Shown piece after piece: positions 36,375 through 46,700 of a stretch of 64,000 bases of DNA (position 1 is the first letter of the stretch; every line of letters begins with the position of its first letter). Made by a program: the position numbers and the translations under genes. The stretch is from Bog-950 sp046329495 (GTDB lineage Bacteria; Bacteroidota; Bacteroidia; Chitinophagales; LD1). Location of the stretch: the NCBI GenBank assembly GCA_046329495.1, contig JAXLUO010000002.1, forward strand, positions 372,001 through 436,000. The letters run 5' to 3'. The notes beneath the pieces were generated by a model. It was not told the origin of the DNA and ran no database searches. It saw only the letters and a list, made by a program, of their open reading frames with translations.

Positions 36375-36818
36375 TTAAGTAAGGCGTTTTTGCCTGAAAA
36401 AGTCCTTCACCAGCATGCTGCATTCCTGCTCCATTACACCTTTGGAAACCTCGGTTTTAGGATGCAGCATTTTAAGCCCATGCTGCATAAACCCGGCCTT
36501 CTCATCTCCTGCCCCATATACCAGTTTACCGATACGTGCCCAGCGCAGGGCGGCAGCGCACATTGGGCAGGGCTCCAGCGTAACATAGATGGTGCAGTCA
36601 TCCAGGAACTTGCTGCCCAGGTAGTTGGCGGCGGCTGTTATGGCAATCATCTCCGCATGGGCCGTTACATCCTTTAGCCGTTCGGTTTGGTTGTAGCCTT
36701 TGCCTATTATTTTGCCATTGCAAACTATTAATGCCCCCACGGGCACTTCATCTTCCTCGTAGGCATAGGAGGCTTCTTTTAAAGCCAGGCGCATATAGTA
36801 TTCATCCCCTAACAGCAT
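36375..36818 (-). CDS. tadA: tRNA-specific adenosine deaminase TadA / nucleoside deaminase
   Basis: 147 residues of the cytidine/deoxycytidylate deaminase fold. The zinc site is HAEMIAI and EPCPMCAAALRWARI, with YGAGDEKAGF and the C-terminal basic RQKR. Members turn A34 into inosine in tRNA-Arg; guanine deaminases of similar form are the alternative. The start overlaps the end of the following (upstream) UPF0104 gene by 17 bases, so they share a transcript. Confidence 0.88.
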   Translation of the reverse strand: MLLGDEYYMRLALKEASYAYEEDEVPVGALIVCNGKIIGKGYNQTERLKDVTAHAEMIAITAAANYLGSKFLDDCTIYVTLEPCPMCAAALRWARIGKLVYGAGDEKAGFMQHGLKMLHPKTEVSKGVMEQECSMLVKDFFRQKRLT

Positions 36819-37740
36819 GCATGTAGTTTGTGCGGCGCAAGATAAACAGATAACCCATTAATGCCGGCGCCACCAGGTTAATGAACCAGATGCCTGTAAC
36901 CATGCATAACACCGATAGGTGATCGCCGGTTAGGGAGGCAAATACATAGAGTGCCACTACTCCCCGGAAGCTTACATCCAACAAAGGCAACAGCGGCGAA
37001 AAGGTTTGCATTACCAACAATACTCCACTATATACAAACAGCGCCGTATAGCTATCGCTTACGCCAAAATACAAGCCCAGCAATACATACTGCAGCAGGT
37101 AAATGCTATAGCGTATGAACGAGATCAGCAGCACCTGCATAGCCATGGCAGGCGATGGCAGATGGGCATTATCTAATACCCAACCGTAGCCTACAAGCAA
37201 AGGGATTTTCCTTAATAGGTTGCTCAACACATCGAACCTGAAATAGAGTAGCAGGAACACGACGGTTAAACCTATGGCTATGCCGGTATACAGTTGGTCG
37301 CCGCTCCACCAGGCTAAAAAGAAGGTGCCGACCACCAGCGTTACCACCGTTTGCGCTATACCGCCCAAGCTGCTGAGATAAAACACACGGGCACTATCCA
37401 TCTGCTTTACATAGAGCACACGCCCAATGAACTCGCCGCTACGGCCGGGTGTAACAAGGCCAAAGGTAATCCCCGCCAGCACGCCTTTCAACAAGTCGCT
37501 TATGCTTACCTGTGTTTGCAGCAGCCACTTCCACTTTACAGCTTCGGTGAGCCAGTTAACAGGCATAAGAGCCATGGCAAGCAACAAATACCAAAGCGGT
37601 GCGACCTGCAAGCGTGCATTGAACCTGCTAACTTCCTGCCCGAAATCGGGTTGCAGAATTTGATGCACCAGCACATACGTTAGCACTGCAAATAGCACCA
37701 CCTTTAACCCTGTAACTACGCTCCTATTGCCTGTTAGCAT
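36802..37740 (-). CDS. Second UPF0104/LPG-synthase-like membrane protein
   Basis: 312 residues with about eight membrane helices (VVLFAVLTYVLVHQIL, LWYLLLAMALMPVNWLTEAVKW and others). AVKWKWLLQTQ, GITFGLVTPGRSGEFIGRVLYV and LPLLDVSFRGVVALYVF mark the same family as the protein at 29059, yet the two share little beyond motifs. The PGRSGE motif corresponds to PRLGEVTR in the other copy. The substrate is unknown. Divergent from ruvC. Confidence 0.8.
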   Translation of the reverse strand: MLTGNRSVVTGLKVVLFAVLTYVLVHQILQPDFGQEVSRFNARLQVAPLWYLLLAMALMPVNWLTEAVKWKWLLQTQVSISDLLKGVLAGITFGLVTPGRSGEFIGRVLYVKQMDSARVFYLSSLGGIAQTVVTLVVGTFFLAWWSGDQLYTGIAIGLTVVFLLLYFRFDVLSNLLRKIPLLVGYGWVLDNAHLPSPAMAMQVLLISFIRYSIYLLQYVLLGLYFGVSDSYTALFVYSGVLLVMQTFSPLLPLLDVSFRGVVALYVFASLTGDHLSVLCMVTGIWFINLVAPALMGYLFILRRTNYMHAVRG

Positions 37741-37817
37741 GCGTGGTAAACTTAAGCAATTCGTATACCTATGCGTAGCGGTTTAGCAAATTAGCCCTAT
37801 GCGATTACATTTACAGC

Positions 37818-38393
37818 ATGGCTGAAAGCAAGCGTATCATTCTCGGTATCGACCCCGGCACCATTGTGTTGGGCTATGGCATTATCGAGATTGGCGGCAC
37901 GGCCAAAGCTTCTACCAAAATAAGCCTGGTGAGCATGGGGGTAGTGCAACTGGCCAAGTATGATGAGCCACTGGTGAAGCTCAAGATCATCTACGAAAAG
38001 GTGCAGGGCCTCATTGAAAACTACCACCCTACTTCCTGTGCCATTGAGACTCCTTTTTATGGAAAGAACGTACAAAGTATGCTTAAACTGGGTCGCGCCC
38101 AGGGTGTTGCTATTGCCTCGGCGCTTACCAATAACGTAGAGGTGTTTGAGTACTCACCTAAGAAGATCAAGCAGTCGGTTACCGGTAATGGCAATGCCAG
38201 TAAGGAGCAGGTGGCTGCTATGATGCAACGCTTAATAGGGTTTGAGATTCAGCCAAAGTTCCTGGATGCAACGGATGGTTTAGCGGCGGCAGTATGTCAC
38301 CACTTTCAATCGGGGCATGCTGTAGCGGGGGCCAAGAAGTTCTCCGGCTGGGGCGACTTTGTTAAGAATAACCCCAGCAAGGTAAAGAAGTAA
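37818..38393 (+). CDS. ruvC: Holliday-junction endonuclease RuvC
   Basis: 191 residues, RNase H-like fold. Acidic catalytic residues are visible in ILGIDPGTIVLGYG (Asp12), CAIETPFYGKN (Glu77) and FLDATDGLAAAVCHH (Asp150 and Asp153). It cuts Holliday junctions with RuvAB. No ruvA or ruvB is nearby. The ATG at 37818 gives MAESKRIILG as expected. Confidence 0.97.
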   Translation: MAESKRIILGIDPGTIVLGYGIIEIGGTAKASTKISLVSMGVVQLAKYDEPLVKLKIIYEKVQGLIENYHPTSCAIETPFYGKNVQSMLKLGRAQGVAIASALTNNVEVFEYSPKKIKQSVTGNGNASKEQVAAMMQRLIGFEIQPKFLDATDGLAAAVCHHFQSGHAVAGAKKFSGWGDFVKNNPSKVKK

Positions 38394-38929
38394 AAACCGC
38401 AGAGCCGTATGCAGGCCCTGCGGGTATTTAAAAACCCCACTACCATAAAGGAAGTTAGTTTGGCAGCCAAAGCAATTCGCAAACCCTTAAAATGCGGACT
38501 ACCGCTGCCAATAGGTTAACCGGTAGCACCGGCAAAAGTTCGGGACCGGTTAATGACCGCTGTAGTAAATGAGGGCAATACAGGCCACCAGTAAGCATAG
38601 CATATAAAAGAACCCCATTACCATAAAAACCACCTGCTTAGATTCGGGACTTGTCATAGCGTTGCGATTTAGTAAGACAAAAATAAGTAGTGCTAAAAAG
38701 CAGTTTGGCACTAAAAATGTGTGCTAATTAAAAATTCAAGGCCCAGAATTAATCATAATACATTGATTTTAAATTAATTAATTAGCAAAACATGCTTTTG
38801 TATACATCCTTCCGGATCTAATAAGGCATCCACACCAAAATTATTTTATAGATCATTGTTTTTTAGCCGTTTATAGAATTATATAGTCTTTTAAAAGAGC
38901 ACTTTTTTTCTCCTTTTTGCCCTTGCCCA
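38394..38929. other. Gene-poor gap of about 540 bp
   Basis: Apart from a possible 35-codon membrane peptide at 38550-38657 on the minus strand, no gene or RNA is recognised. The right part (38700-38900) is AT-rich and may hold the promoter of the 38972 gene. Confidence 0.5.
38550..38657 (-). CDS. Possible 35-residue single-helix membrane peptide
   Basis: On the minus strand an ATG at 38655-38657 opens a 35-codon frame ending with TAA at 38550-38552. The product has a polar start (MTSPESKQ), one hydrophobic helix of about 23 residues (VVFMVMGFFYMLCLLVACIA then LIYY) and a short SGH tail. The clean topology is suggestive, but the frame is short and no relatives are known to me. Confidence 0.4.
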   Translation of the reverse strand: MTSPESKQVVFMVMGFFYMLCLLVACIALIYYSGH

Positions 38930-38971
38930 TTGAAACACCTAAGTGTATCTTTACCTGCACAGCCAAAGGCT

Positions 38972-40447
38972 ATGGAACAGCAGGACGAACTCTTTCTTCT
39001 GGTTAAAAGCTTAAGTAAAAGCGAGAAGAAATTCTTTACGCAATACGTAAACCTTTACGAGAAAGGCAGCAGCCCTATTTACCTCCAGCTCTTCAACTTT
39101 TTGAATGAAGAAGAGCGCTATGATGAAGAGCGGCTGTTTAAGAAGTTCCGCGACCAGAAATTCCGCAAGAATTATCCGGTTACCAAGCATTACCTCAAAA
39201 ACCTGATCATTAAAACCATGCGCCACAGCGAATTGACCGTTCGCGAGGAGCGGGATATTACCGTGCAGGTGCTCGACATCAAACGCCTGATTGCTAAGGG
39301 GCTTATCCCCATGGCCAAGCGCATGATTGAAAAGCTGAAGGAGGAGGCCTATGCCGATGAAAAACTGAACGACCTGTTGCATATTATTACCATGCAACGC
39401 GGCTTGATTGCTATTGGCTATTACCAAAACGAACCGCAGGTTACGCTGGATACGCTGGACCAGGAGGAGGACCTGTTGCTGGAGAAGATACGCCAATTGC
39501 GCCAATTGATGAACGCCAACATTAAGCTGCATAGCATGATGCACTATGAGCGCAACAACCAGCCGAATGCACTGCGCAGCGAACTGGAGCAATTGGTAAA
39601 GAACAGTTACCTGCGCAATAACGAGGAGATGAAGAGCCTGAAAGCCCGGCATACGTTCCTTGAGTTTTGGACGCTTTACTATTGTGCGCTTGGCGATTAC
39701 CCCAACTATTTTGCCTATGCGCAAAAAAAACTGGACTTTGTACTGCACGAAAAGCTTCCGCCAACTGTTTCGAACTGGGTGGTGGTAGGGTATTACCATT
39801 ACATGGCCGCCAGTATGATGACGGGCAACTTCTCGGAGTTTGAGAAGAACCTGCGCTTTTTGGAGCAAATGCATTTGCATAGTCATTTTCATGATGCGAA
39901 CCGGTTTCAGACGGTGAGCACGTTTGCGCTACTTTATTACATCCGCCAGCATGAGGCGGAGAAGATCGAGCAATACATACAGTATTCGAAAGACGGGTTA
40001 GAGAAGAACGCTGCTTTTCTACATAAGTCGTTTGTGTATTCGCTGCGGGCTACCATTGCGTATGCGTTTTTGCGGTTGGGTAAAATTGAAGAGTGTCTTA
40101 CTGAAGTAAACGATCTGCTTGCCTTAACCAATGGGGAAACGCGTCGCGATTATGTAGGTATTGTACGCATTATTAACCTGATGTTGAGGTTTGAGATGAA
40201 GGAGTACACGTATCTCTCCAATTTATTGAAGAGCACGTATCGCTTCTTTATGAATTATCTCTACACCTCTCCTATCCATCAGTTTGCTGTTAGTTATATG
40301 AAGGAGGCTATGCGGACGGATGACCACCGCAGCCGCGCTGCCCTTAACAAGGAATACCTGGATAAGCTTCATGAACTGCGCTTTAACCCGGCCGAGGCGG
40401 ACTTTATCATCGCCATGATGATGGAGGATTATTTGACGAGACCGTAG
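38972..40447 (+). CDS. Large alpha-helical (TPR-like) protein of unknown function
   Basis: 491 residues from the ATG at 38972 (MEQQDELFLLVKSLSKSEKK); a TTG at 38930 would add fourteen residues of low quality. No signal peptide, so likely cytoplasmic. The whole length is predicted helical and rich in Leu, Glu, Lys and Tyr (FNFLNEEERYDEERLFKKF, KHYLKNLIIKTMRHSEL, HLHSHFHDANRF), with helix pairs like TPR repeats in the second half. I do not recognise a named family. It stands alone between two gene-poor gaps. Confidence 0.85.
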   Translation: MEQQDELFLLVKSLSKSEKKFFTQYVNLYEKGSSPIYLQLFNFLNEEERYDEERLFKKFRDQKFRKNYPVTKHYLKNLIIKTMRHSELTVREERDITVQVLDIKRLIAKGLIPMAKRMIEKLKEEAYADEKLNDLLHIITMQRGLIAIGYYQNEPQVTLDTLDQEEDLLLEKIRQLRQLMNANIKLHSMMHYERNNQPNALRSELEQLVKNSYLRNNEEMKSLKARHTFLEFWTLYYCALGDYPNYFAYAQKKLDFVLHEKLPPTVSNWVVVGYYHYMAASMMTGNFSEFEKNLRFLEQMHLHSHFHDANRFQTVSTFALLYYIRQHEAEKIEQYIQYSKDGLEKNAAFLHKSFVYSLRATIAYAFLRLGKIEECLTEVNDLLALTNGETRRDYVGIVRIINLMLRFEMKEYTYLSNLLKSTYRFFMNYLYTSPIHQFAVSYMKEAMRTDDHRSRAALNKEYLDKLHELRFNPAEADFIIAMMMEDYLTRP

Positions 40448-41270
40448 TTCGGGGTTTGTTGTTAGGTGTTTGTCGTTTGTTGTCATCAGGGCCTTTGATT
40501 GCTAACCCCACTTCCAGCAAAAAGGTTACAAAAGGTTACATTGAATTTTGAGGTTACACTTTGTTAGTTTTTAGTTAGGGGTACTGAGTTTAGAGTTCCC
40601 TGTCATTTAAGGTTATCAACACTGCTTGTGCATGCTTGTGCAAGTTTTTGCTTGTGCACAAGTTACAGAAAGTTTCATATGAGCGATTTTTGTGTTAAAA
40701 CGGAGCAAAACGAATGCTTCACACAAAGGTGCAATGAAATTTTAACGGATCTAACTTTACACTCCTTTACACTTTTTGAACCAGGATGTTCTGGATGCAG
40801 AGGATTTTCAGCATAAACAAGTGCCCTAACTTTACACTTTCGCATAAGCTTTTAGGGGAACACCTTCCTGCACAGATTACGATTTTTAGCATTTGTGCAC
40901 ATTTGTGCAGTTGCTTTTGCGTGCACAAATTGCCAAAATAATAATGCGTTTCCGGGAGGGCAAGGTCGTGACGTGTTCGGTTTGGCGGGCCGAAGGGAGT
41001 AACCGCGTGGTTGCCGGTTGTTTTAGTGTTTCACGGGTATGTCAAGGAACTATCATTTTACAAAGGTATAATATAAGATGTTTAGTTTCTAATTTTATTT
41101 CTTATAAATTGCTCGTTTGTTGTTTGGGGTCGGTTGTTTGTCGTTGGCACTTATCTGCGTATTGTGTGCAGGGATCCTTCGCCTCTTTTCTTTTATTGGA
41201 ATGGCTCAGGATGACAGGGAAGTAGTGCCATGATGGAGTTGGGCTTTGCTTGAGGCGCGGGAAGCACTTT

Positions 41271-41603
41271 TATCGCGTTGCAAACGCGAAGCTTAGTTGT
41301 CACGCGTTGTAAACGCGCGACAGGATAGGTAGTAGTCACGCATTGTAAACGCGCTACGGGATAGGCGCGCTACAGGATAGGGGACGTAATACGCACAGCA
41401 TAGGTTAAGATCCCTCCTGCGTCGGGATGACAAGCCTAGTGGCCCCACAGATTTTATGGAGCGGTGGGTACCGTTATCGCGTTGCAAACGCGAAGCTTGG
41501 TTGTCACGCGTTGTAAACGCGCTACAGGATAGACGCGCTACAAGATAGGGAGGTAATACGCGCAGCATAGGTTAAGATCCCTCCTGCGTCGGGATGACAA
41601 GCC
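41271..41603. repeat. Two copies of a REP-like repeat with CGCGTT-n3-AACGCG palindromes
   Basis: A 58-base unit at 41271-41328 recurs at 41475-41532 with about two mismatches, and a 39-base unit at 41398-41436 recurs exactly at 41565-41603. Within them cgcgtt-n3-aacgcg palindromes stand at 41274, 41303, 41478 and 41507, with a degenerate one at 41339. No transposase is near. It looks like an intergenic repeat family, either non-autonomous or degraded. Confidence 0.8.
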
Positions 41604-41656
41604 CAATGGCCCTCCGGAAAGCCAGACCACGAACAAGGGCCTGGTGGCAAATAAAA

Positions 41657-41674
41657 AAGGCCCTGGCGGGCCTT
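41657..41674 (-). terminator. Terminator of the greA-HIT pair
   Basis: aaggccc at 41657-41663 pairs with gggcctt at 41668-41674 around tggc; on the minus strand the stem is followed by U residues (plus-strand A run from 41653). Confidence 0.8.
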
Positions 41675-41696
41675 ATATGTTGTGTTGATTGGTTAT

Positions 41697-42089
41697 TTAG
41701 AATTTGCTGCGGATGGTGGCGGCAAGGGTTTCCATTTCTTCTTTGGGTAGTTGAAGTTTAGGACGGCTAAAGTCGATGTCGTGGATGGCATTGAGCGGAA
41801 TGAGGTGGATGTGCGCATGTGGCACTTCTAAACCAATAACCGCTACGCCTACCCGTTTGCAGGGAACAGAAGCCTCGATAGCCTTTGCTACCTTTTTAGC
41901 AAATACGGTTAGGCCTGCCAGGGTTTGGTCCTCGATATCGAAGATGTAATCCACTTCTTTTTTGGGCACTACCAGGGTATGGCCTTTCGCTAAAGGCGAT
42001 ATATCCAAAAAGGCAAAGTAGTTATCGTCTTCAGCAATTTTGTAGCAGGGTATTTCGCCAGTAATGATGCGGGTGAAGATGGATGCCAT
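41697..42089 (-). CDS. HIT-family nucleotide hydrolase/transferase
   Basis: 130 residues. IFTRIITGEIPCYKIAEDDNYFAFLDISPLAKGHTLVVPKK is the usual start and HAHIHLIPL is the histidine triad that forms the active site. Members hydrolyse dinucleotide polyphosphates or AMP-lysine-type bonds; the exact substrate is not readable. It lies 20 bp downstream of greA and shares its terminator. Confidence 0.92.
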   Translation of the reverse strand: MASIFTRIITGEIPCYKIAEDDNYFAFLDISPLAKGHTLVVPKKEVDYIFDIEDQTLAGLTVFAKKVAKAIEASVPCKRVGVAVIGLEVPHAHIHLIPLNAIHDIDFSRPKLQLPKEEMETLAATIRSKF

Positions 42090-42109
42090 AGCGCCGGTGT
42101 TTTACTTGC

Positions 42110-42583
42110 TTATTGAATGGAGATATGCAGCACTTCAAATTCCATTTCGCCACCCGGTGTTAATGCCTTGGTTTTTTCGCCAACGACCCGGCCCAACAAG
42201 GCTTTACCGATAGGTGAGGTAACGGAAATTTTGTTCTCTTTCAAATTTGCCTCTGCTTCGCTAACAAGGGTAAAGGTCATTTTCTTCTTCATCTTCAGGT
42301 TCATTACCTCTACCGTAGAAAGTATACCGGCTTTGGATGTATCGAGCTTGCTTTCGTCCATAACGCGTGCACTGGCTAACTGTGTTTCCAGCTCCGCTAT
42401 CTTGGCTTCCAGGTGGCCTTGTTCTTCTTTAGCAGCATGGTATTCGGCATTCTCGCTCAGGTCGCCTTTCTCGCGTGCTTCGGCAATGGCCCTTGCTATT
42501 TCGGGGCGCTTTACGCTTCTCATGTATTTCAACTCCTCTACCAGTTTGTCCATGCCTTCTCTGGTAACATAAAATATAGCCAT
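42110..42583 (-). CDS. greA: Transcription elongation factor GreA
   Basis: 157 residues: an N-terminal coiled coil (VTREGMDKLVEELKYMRSVKRPEIARAIAEAREKGDLSENAEYHAAKEEQ, with the acidic tip residues DLSENAEY) and a C-terminal FKBP-like domain (ISVTSPIGKALLGRVVGEK). It rescues stalled RNA polymerase by stimulating transcript cleavage. The DLSENAEYHAAKE motif separates it from other Gre-like proteins. Confidence 0.97.
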   Translation of the reverse strand: MAIFYVTREGMDKLVEELKYMRSVKRPEIARAIAEAREKGDLSENAEYHAAKEEQGHLEAKIAELETQLASARVMDESKLDTSKAGILSTVEVMNLKMKKKMTFTLVSEAEANLKENKISVTSPIGKALLGRVVGEKTKALTPGGEMEFEVLHISIQ

Positions 42584-42603
42584 TGTATATAGTTTTAAAA
42601 ATG

Positions 42604-42631
42604 AGAGACGTCCCTCTGCAGGGACGTCTCT
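42604..42631 (-). terminator. Terminator after the PorV-family gene
   Basis: agagacgtccct at 42604-42615 pairs with agggacgtctct at 42620-42631, loop ctgc; on the minus strand it is followed by catttttaaaa. It lies between greA and the gene ending at 42666. Confidence 0.8.
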
Positions 42632-42665
42632 TAATATTGTATTGATACGAAAGTAGGAAATCTTC

Positions 42666-43736
42666 CTATAAAGTTAAACGCAGGCCTATGCTGTGGGTGC
42701 CCTTGTAAGGCGAGGTAGCGCGGAACGCATAATCGATACAAAGCTTAGGACCATCCTTCTTTAAAGGAGCATCGAAAGAGATACCGGCAGCCAAACCGTT
42801 ATAAACGTTCAGGCGGGTATCCTTTTTAAAGATGCCATTTTCAAAACGGTAAGCAGCACGCAGCATAATTATTTCGCGCCAGCCGAATTCCAGACCTACA
42901 CCGTAGTTATCGTAACCGAAAGCGTTTGACGTAAAGTTAGCCATAGCAGTTAAGCGATAATCCTGCTTGTAAACTTTAGGCTCAACCTCTTTCTTTTTAC
43001 CCATCCAAAAGTCGTAAGCTGCACCAATGTTTAATTGGGTTGGCAGTTCAAATTTGTTGGTTTTGTTTTCAACCGTTAACTGGTAGGTAGTGCTTGAAAT
43101 GATCTGCACGGTGTTAGCCAATGCATCGCCTTTAAAGCGCATTGGGGTACCTACGTTACGCAACGAAACACCAAAGTGTATGTTGTTTTTAGGACCTGTT
43201 ACATATTGTAAACCCGCATCCACACAAAAGCCGAAACCATTCAGGTTACCAATGCTTTGATTGATCATACGCAGGGTTACACCACCGTAGATGCTATTAG
43301 AGAATTTGCGTGAATACGATACGCCGATATTAAGGAAGGTAGGCTTATAAGTGCCAAGGCCACCTTCGGGACTTTCGGTAGTCGTTCTTTCGATGTTACC
43401 CAGGTTAAGCGCCTGAATGCTTAAGGCCACCGTGTTGGTTTCCTTAAAACCCTGTGCTACACCTGCATGGATAAGACCTACACCTGAGCCCTGCATCCAC
43501 ATAGTGTAAGAGGCAGCCGCTTCTGTTTTGCGGGTCATTGCCAAACCGGCCACGTTAATGCGCTCCGATTCAAGACCAGCAATGGTAGCCGTGTTCATAC
43601 TCCAGAAACCCGAAGAACGAGCCCAACCATTCATTATCAGTTCGTAAGCACCTGCCTCGCCGCGTCGGTCGGGGTTACCGGCAAAAACTCCGGTAGCCAT
43701 GGCCAGGCCTGTAACTATTGCTAAAATTCGCTTCAT
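42666..43736 (-). CDS. PorV/PorQ-family outer-membrane protein
   Basis: 356 residues from the ATG at 43736 (MKRILAIVTGLAMATGVFAGNPDRRGEAG); six upstream codons are doubtful. Signal peptide, then a beta-barrel with NPDRRGEAGAYELIMNGWARSSGFWSMNTATIAGLESE, GLAMTRKTEAA and the C-terminal strand SIGLRLTL. The pattern of GVSYSRKFSNSIYGGVTLR and FGVSLRNVGTPM is typical of PorV/PorQ/UPF0164 proteins, which in T9SS help release cargo from the translocon. Directly downstream of the giant secreted gene and the TonB receptor, so possibly dedicated to them. Confidence 0.85.
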   Translation of the reverse strand: MKRILAIVTGLAMATGVFAGNPDRRGEAGAYELIMNGWARSSGFWSMNTATIAGLESERINVAGLAMTRKTEAAASYTMWMQGSGVGLIHAGVAQGFKETNTVALSIQALNLGNIERTTTESPEGGLGTYKPTFLNIGVSYSRKFSNSIYGGVTLRMINQSIGNLNGFGFCVDAGLQYVTGPKNNIHFGVSLRNVGTPMRFKGDALANTVQIISSTTYQLTVENKTNKFELPTQLNIGAAYDFWMGKKKEVEPKVYKQDYRLTAMANFTSNAFGYDNYGVGLEFGWREIIMLRAAYRFENGIFKKDTRLNVYNGLAAGISFDAPLKKDGPKLCIDYAFRATSPYKGTHSIGLRLTL

Positions 43737-43759
43737 ATCGTATTCTTTATACAATTAAA

Positions 43760-46700
43760 TTAAAAGTTAGATGTATCGGCCGGACGGATAGCGCCGAACC
43801 ACTTGATGGTGCGTTCGCCTATACCCGGTGCCTCCACATGTATCAGATACATACCACTTGATACCGTAATACCTTTCTGGTTTTTCAAATCCCACTCAAT
43901 TGAGTTATCGAGGTTGATCTCATCTACGCTGTTTCCTTCGCTGATATCAATCTTTTTATTGGTAGCAGGGTCAACACCTATAGAGCGCTCTAATTTGCGG
44001 ATAATGGTACCATCCATCGAGAAAATGGTAATGGTGCAAGTATTCGGCAGATTAGTGATCTTAATCTTGCTGCTGTTTTGGTCGGTTTCGTAGATAGAGT
44101 AGGCCAGATAAGGGTTAGGTACTGCACGGATATTATCCAGCGCAGACTTAGCTATATCTTTTTGCTCTTCCTTAGTACCTAAGCCGATAGTGCTAAACTG
44201 GTAACGAGGTAATGAGTCGATACCGTTAGAAGCATTGGTTAAGAAACGGTCGTAAGGGCGTTCAACACGCAGGTGTATCTTAACTTCGCTTGGCGGAATG
44301 TATTTAACACCATTACCATCAGGCTGTAATTCGTATCCGTTAGTAATGTAAGGAATAGAAGTCCATGTTAAGCTGCGGTATAATAAACGCAGCGGAGCAG
44401 GAATACTGAAAGGATTGGAAGTACCAACACCGGTATAGTTATCCAGCAATAAACGCTGTGCACCGGCACCTCCATCGTAACGGCTCTTCATAACATAGAT
44501 GAAGTGCTTACCACCGAAGTAAGGGATGCGGTCGATAAGGTTACCGGGGAAAGAAATAGCGCTGTACACATCATGGGTTGGATCCCATAACATATCGCGG
44601 CCATTCTGATCGCCCTGGTCGGAACTTTCGCCGAAGGCAATATTCAAACGTTCGCCGGTTTCCACATTAATAGCATAGCCAGGGAAATAAGAACGGCCGG
44701 TATCTATCTGTGTAGGATCGGTAACCAGGTTACCGTTGTTATCCATCACTTTAGAGATAGCCATACGGATTTGACCTTTACGGGCTGATTTACCGTTAGG
44801 GGCTATATCGGCACCCAGGTTAATACTTTCGTCTTCACCGGTTTCGAACACCACACAACGGCTCCACTTGCTACGGTCAGGTGTAATAACAATGTCAACA
44901 CTAAATATGCTATCCAGGTTATTTTCCGGTGGAACGTGCGAGCTATAGTTTCTCCACTTAAAGCCCGGACCATAAACATATGGCGGCTTACCTGCATCCA
45001 GTTCGGTAGCGGTAAGGTTGCGCTTGCTGTAGTTAGAAGTTAAGCAATAAGGTGCCCAGGTACCGTCAAGAATATTCTCAAACACCTCGGTGGAATCGGT
45101 CATGCGGGTATCGGTATTCTGGAAAACAGGACTTGGAGGAGTTGGCGTAGTATAATACCAGTTGTCGTCGAAAGACTCGGCCGAAGCCTTGGTATTCTTA
45201 GCATCGCTGGCAGGGTCGTTCATATTTACACCTGAACGGATCCAGTTAGAAGGCTGAGAGGTTCCTTCATCTTTTACAAAACTCAGCCAACGGTCAACCG
45301 GGTTCTGGAATTCGATAGAAGATTCCTGCACATCGTATACATAACGGGCAGGGCTGTTAACCGGGTGATTTAAGTACTGACCAGGAATGGTATGTACCGG
45401 TGCCGGTGTACCTAAGGTAATAGAGAAGCCATAATCGGTAACTGATCCATTCTTAGTAGCCACTATCTGTTGCGGATAAGGACGGTCGAGCGCACGGTCG
45501 CCGAAAATAGTATCGCCGCTAATCAGATCGCGCAGATACCAGGTAGTTTTAACACCGATAGGTGTATCCAACTGTTCTACCACCTGCAGTTCAAAGTTTG
45601 ATTCCTTCAACGCTACCGGATCAGTAATCCGGAAGCCAATTGGATCAAATCCTTTTTGGTAAGTAAGCGTATCGCTTAAGCTGCTTCCCGAACCTAATAT
45701 TTGAGCAATAGTTTCGGCAGTAAGGAACAGGTTATTGCCACCGTTGCCGCGGCCTTCGATACGTTTCACTTCCACACCATCGCCCCAGGCAGATGTTAAA
45801 GTGGTGCCATTGTTGCGAGGATCGGGCATATGAGGTATAGCCGAGTAAACTTTGAAGTTGCCACGGCCCTGAAGATAAGGCAATTGCTGACCACCTGCAG
45901 AAGGATTTCCCTGATCGAATTGCTTATAGTTGTTGTACGAGTAAGCAACTGCGGTATAGTAATAAGTTTTGTGATTTACCAGTGCCGCATTGTTGCCGGT
46001 AGCAAAGTAATCGGTAGTAATATTAAAGCTGTTGGTAATGCCTTTATCGGCACCATCCACCATTAATACCGGCACACTGAGGTTGAGTGTGGCATCTTTT
46101 ACAAAGTTGATGATTTTAGATACACCATTCTTTATATCTACTTGTGCAATCAATAATGCCTTGGCAGGGTTATCTAAATCGGTTGCAGCTACCTTAGGGT
46201 CAGCTACCTGATAAAGTTTATAACCTTCGAAGGTATAGGTTGAATCGCCTTTACCGGCTAAGTCGCTATAAATGATCTGAGCAACCTGACCATCTACCTG
46301 ATCGTAACCTTCACCTTCGTTATTGCTACCGGGCAGGTTTAACAGGTTGATGATGATTTGGTTGGCTAATTCGCGGATTTGTAAGGTAGGCGCATCGGGA
46401 CCATCTACCAGTTTAAAGCAGGTGTTGAATAATGCCTGGGCCTTATCATCGGCAGGGCCAATTGAAGTAGCAAAGTTAGGCGGGTTGCCTACACCGCCGG
46501 CAGGACGAACAAATACCACACCTACAGTAATATATTGGCTTTGGCCGGGCACCAGTGTGAACGGACCTGAAGTTTGCACCATACGGCGGTCGCCGGGGGC
46601 TATGGCCGTTCCCTGTGGGTTTACCTCGCTCCACTCGGTAGAGATGGCAGGGTTACCAGGGAAAATAAATTTAGTTACCGGACCACCGCTGTTGTAACCG

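Larger units (their letters stand above)
40448..41696. other. 1.25-kb non-coding, repeat-rich region
   Basis: No believable gene. The left part (40520-40930) repeats short words: ggttaca three times near 40526-40556, tttacac three times near 40756-40838, and ttgtgca/tgcacaa in many copies from 40625 to 40930. The right part (41271-41603) holds the REP-like palindromes described separately. Reading frames here give Cys/Leu-rich or low-complexity products that do not look like proteins. Confidence 0.6.

Noticed and set aside
40628..41225. Frames of 62 and 110 codons on the plus strand
   Set aside because: Products are Cys/Leu/Val-rich without domain, signal or credible start context, in a repeat-rich non-coding gap.
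41293..41568. 91-codon frame on the minus strand
   Set aside because: It runs through the REP-like repeats and its product just mirrors the repeated palindromes (ARLSRSAFTTRD).
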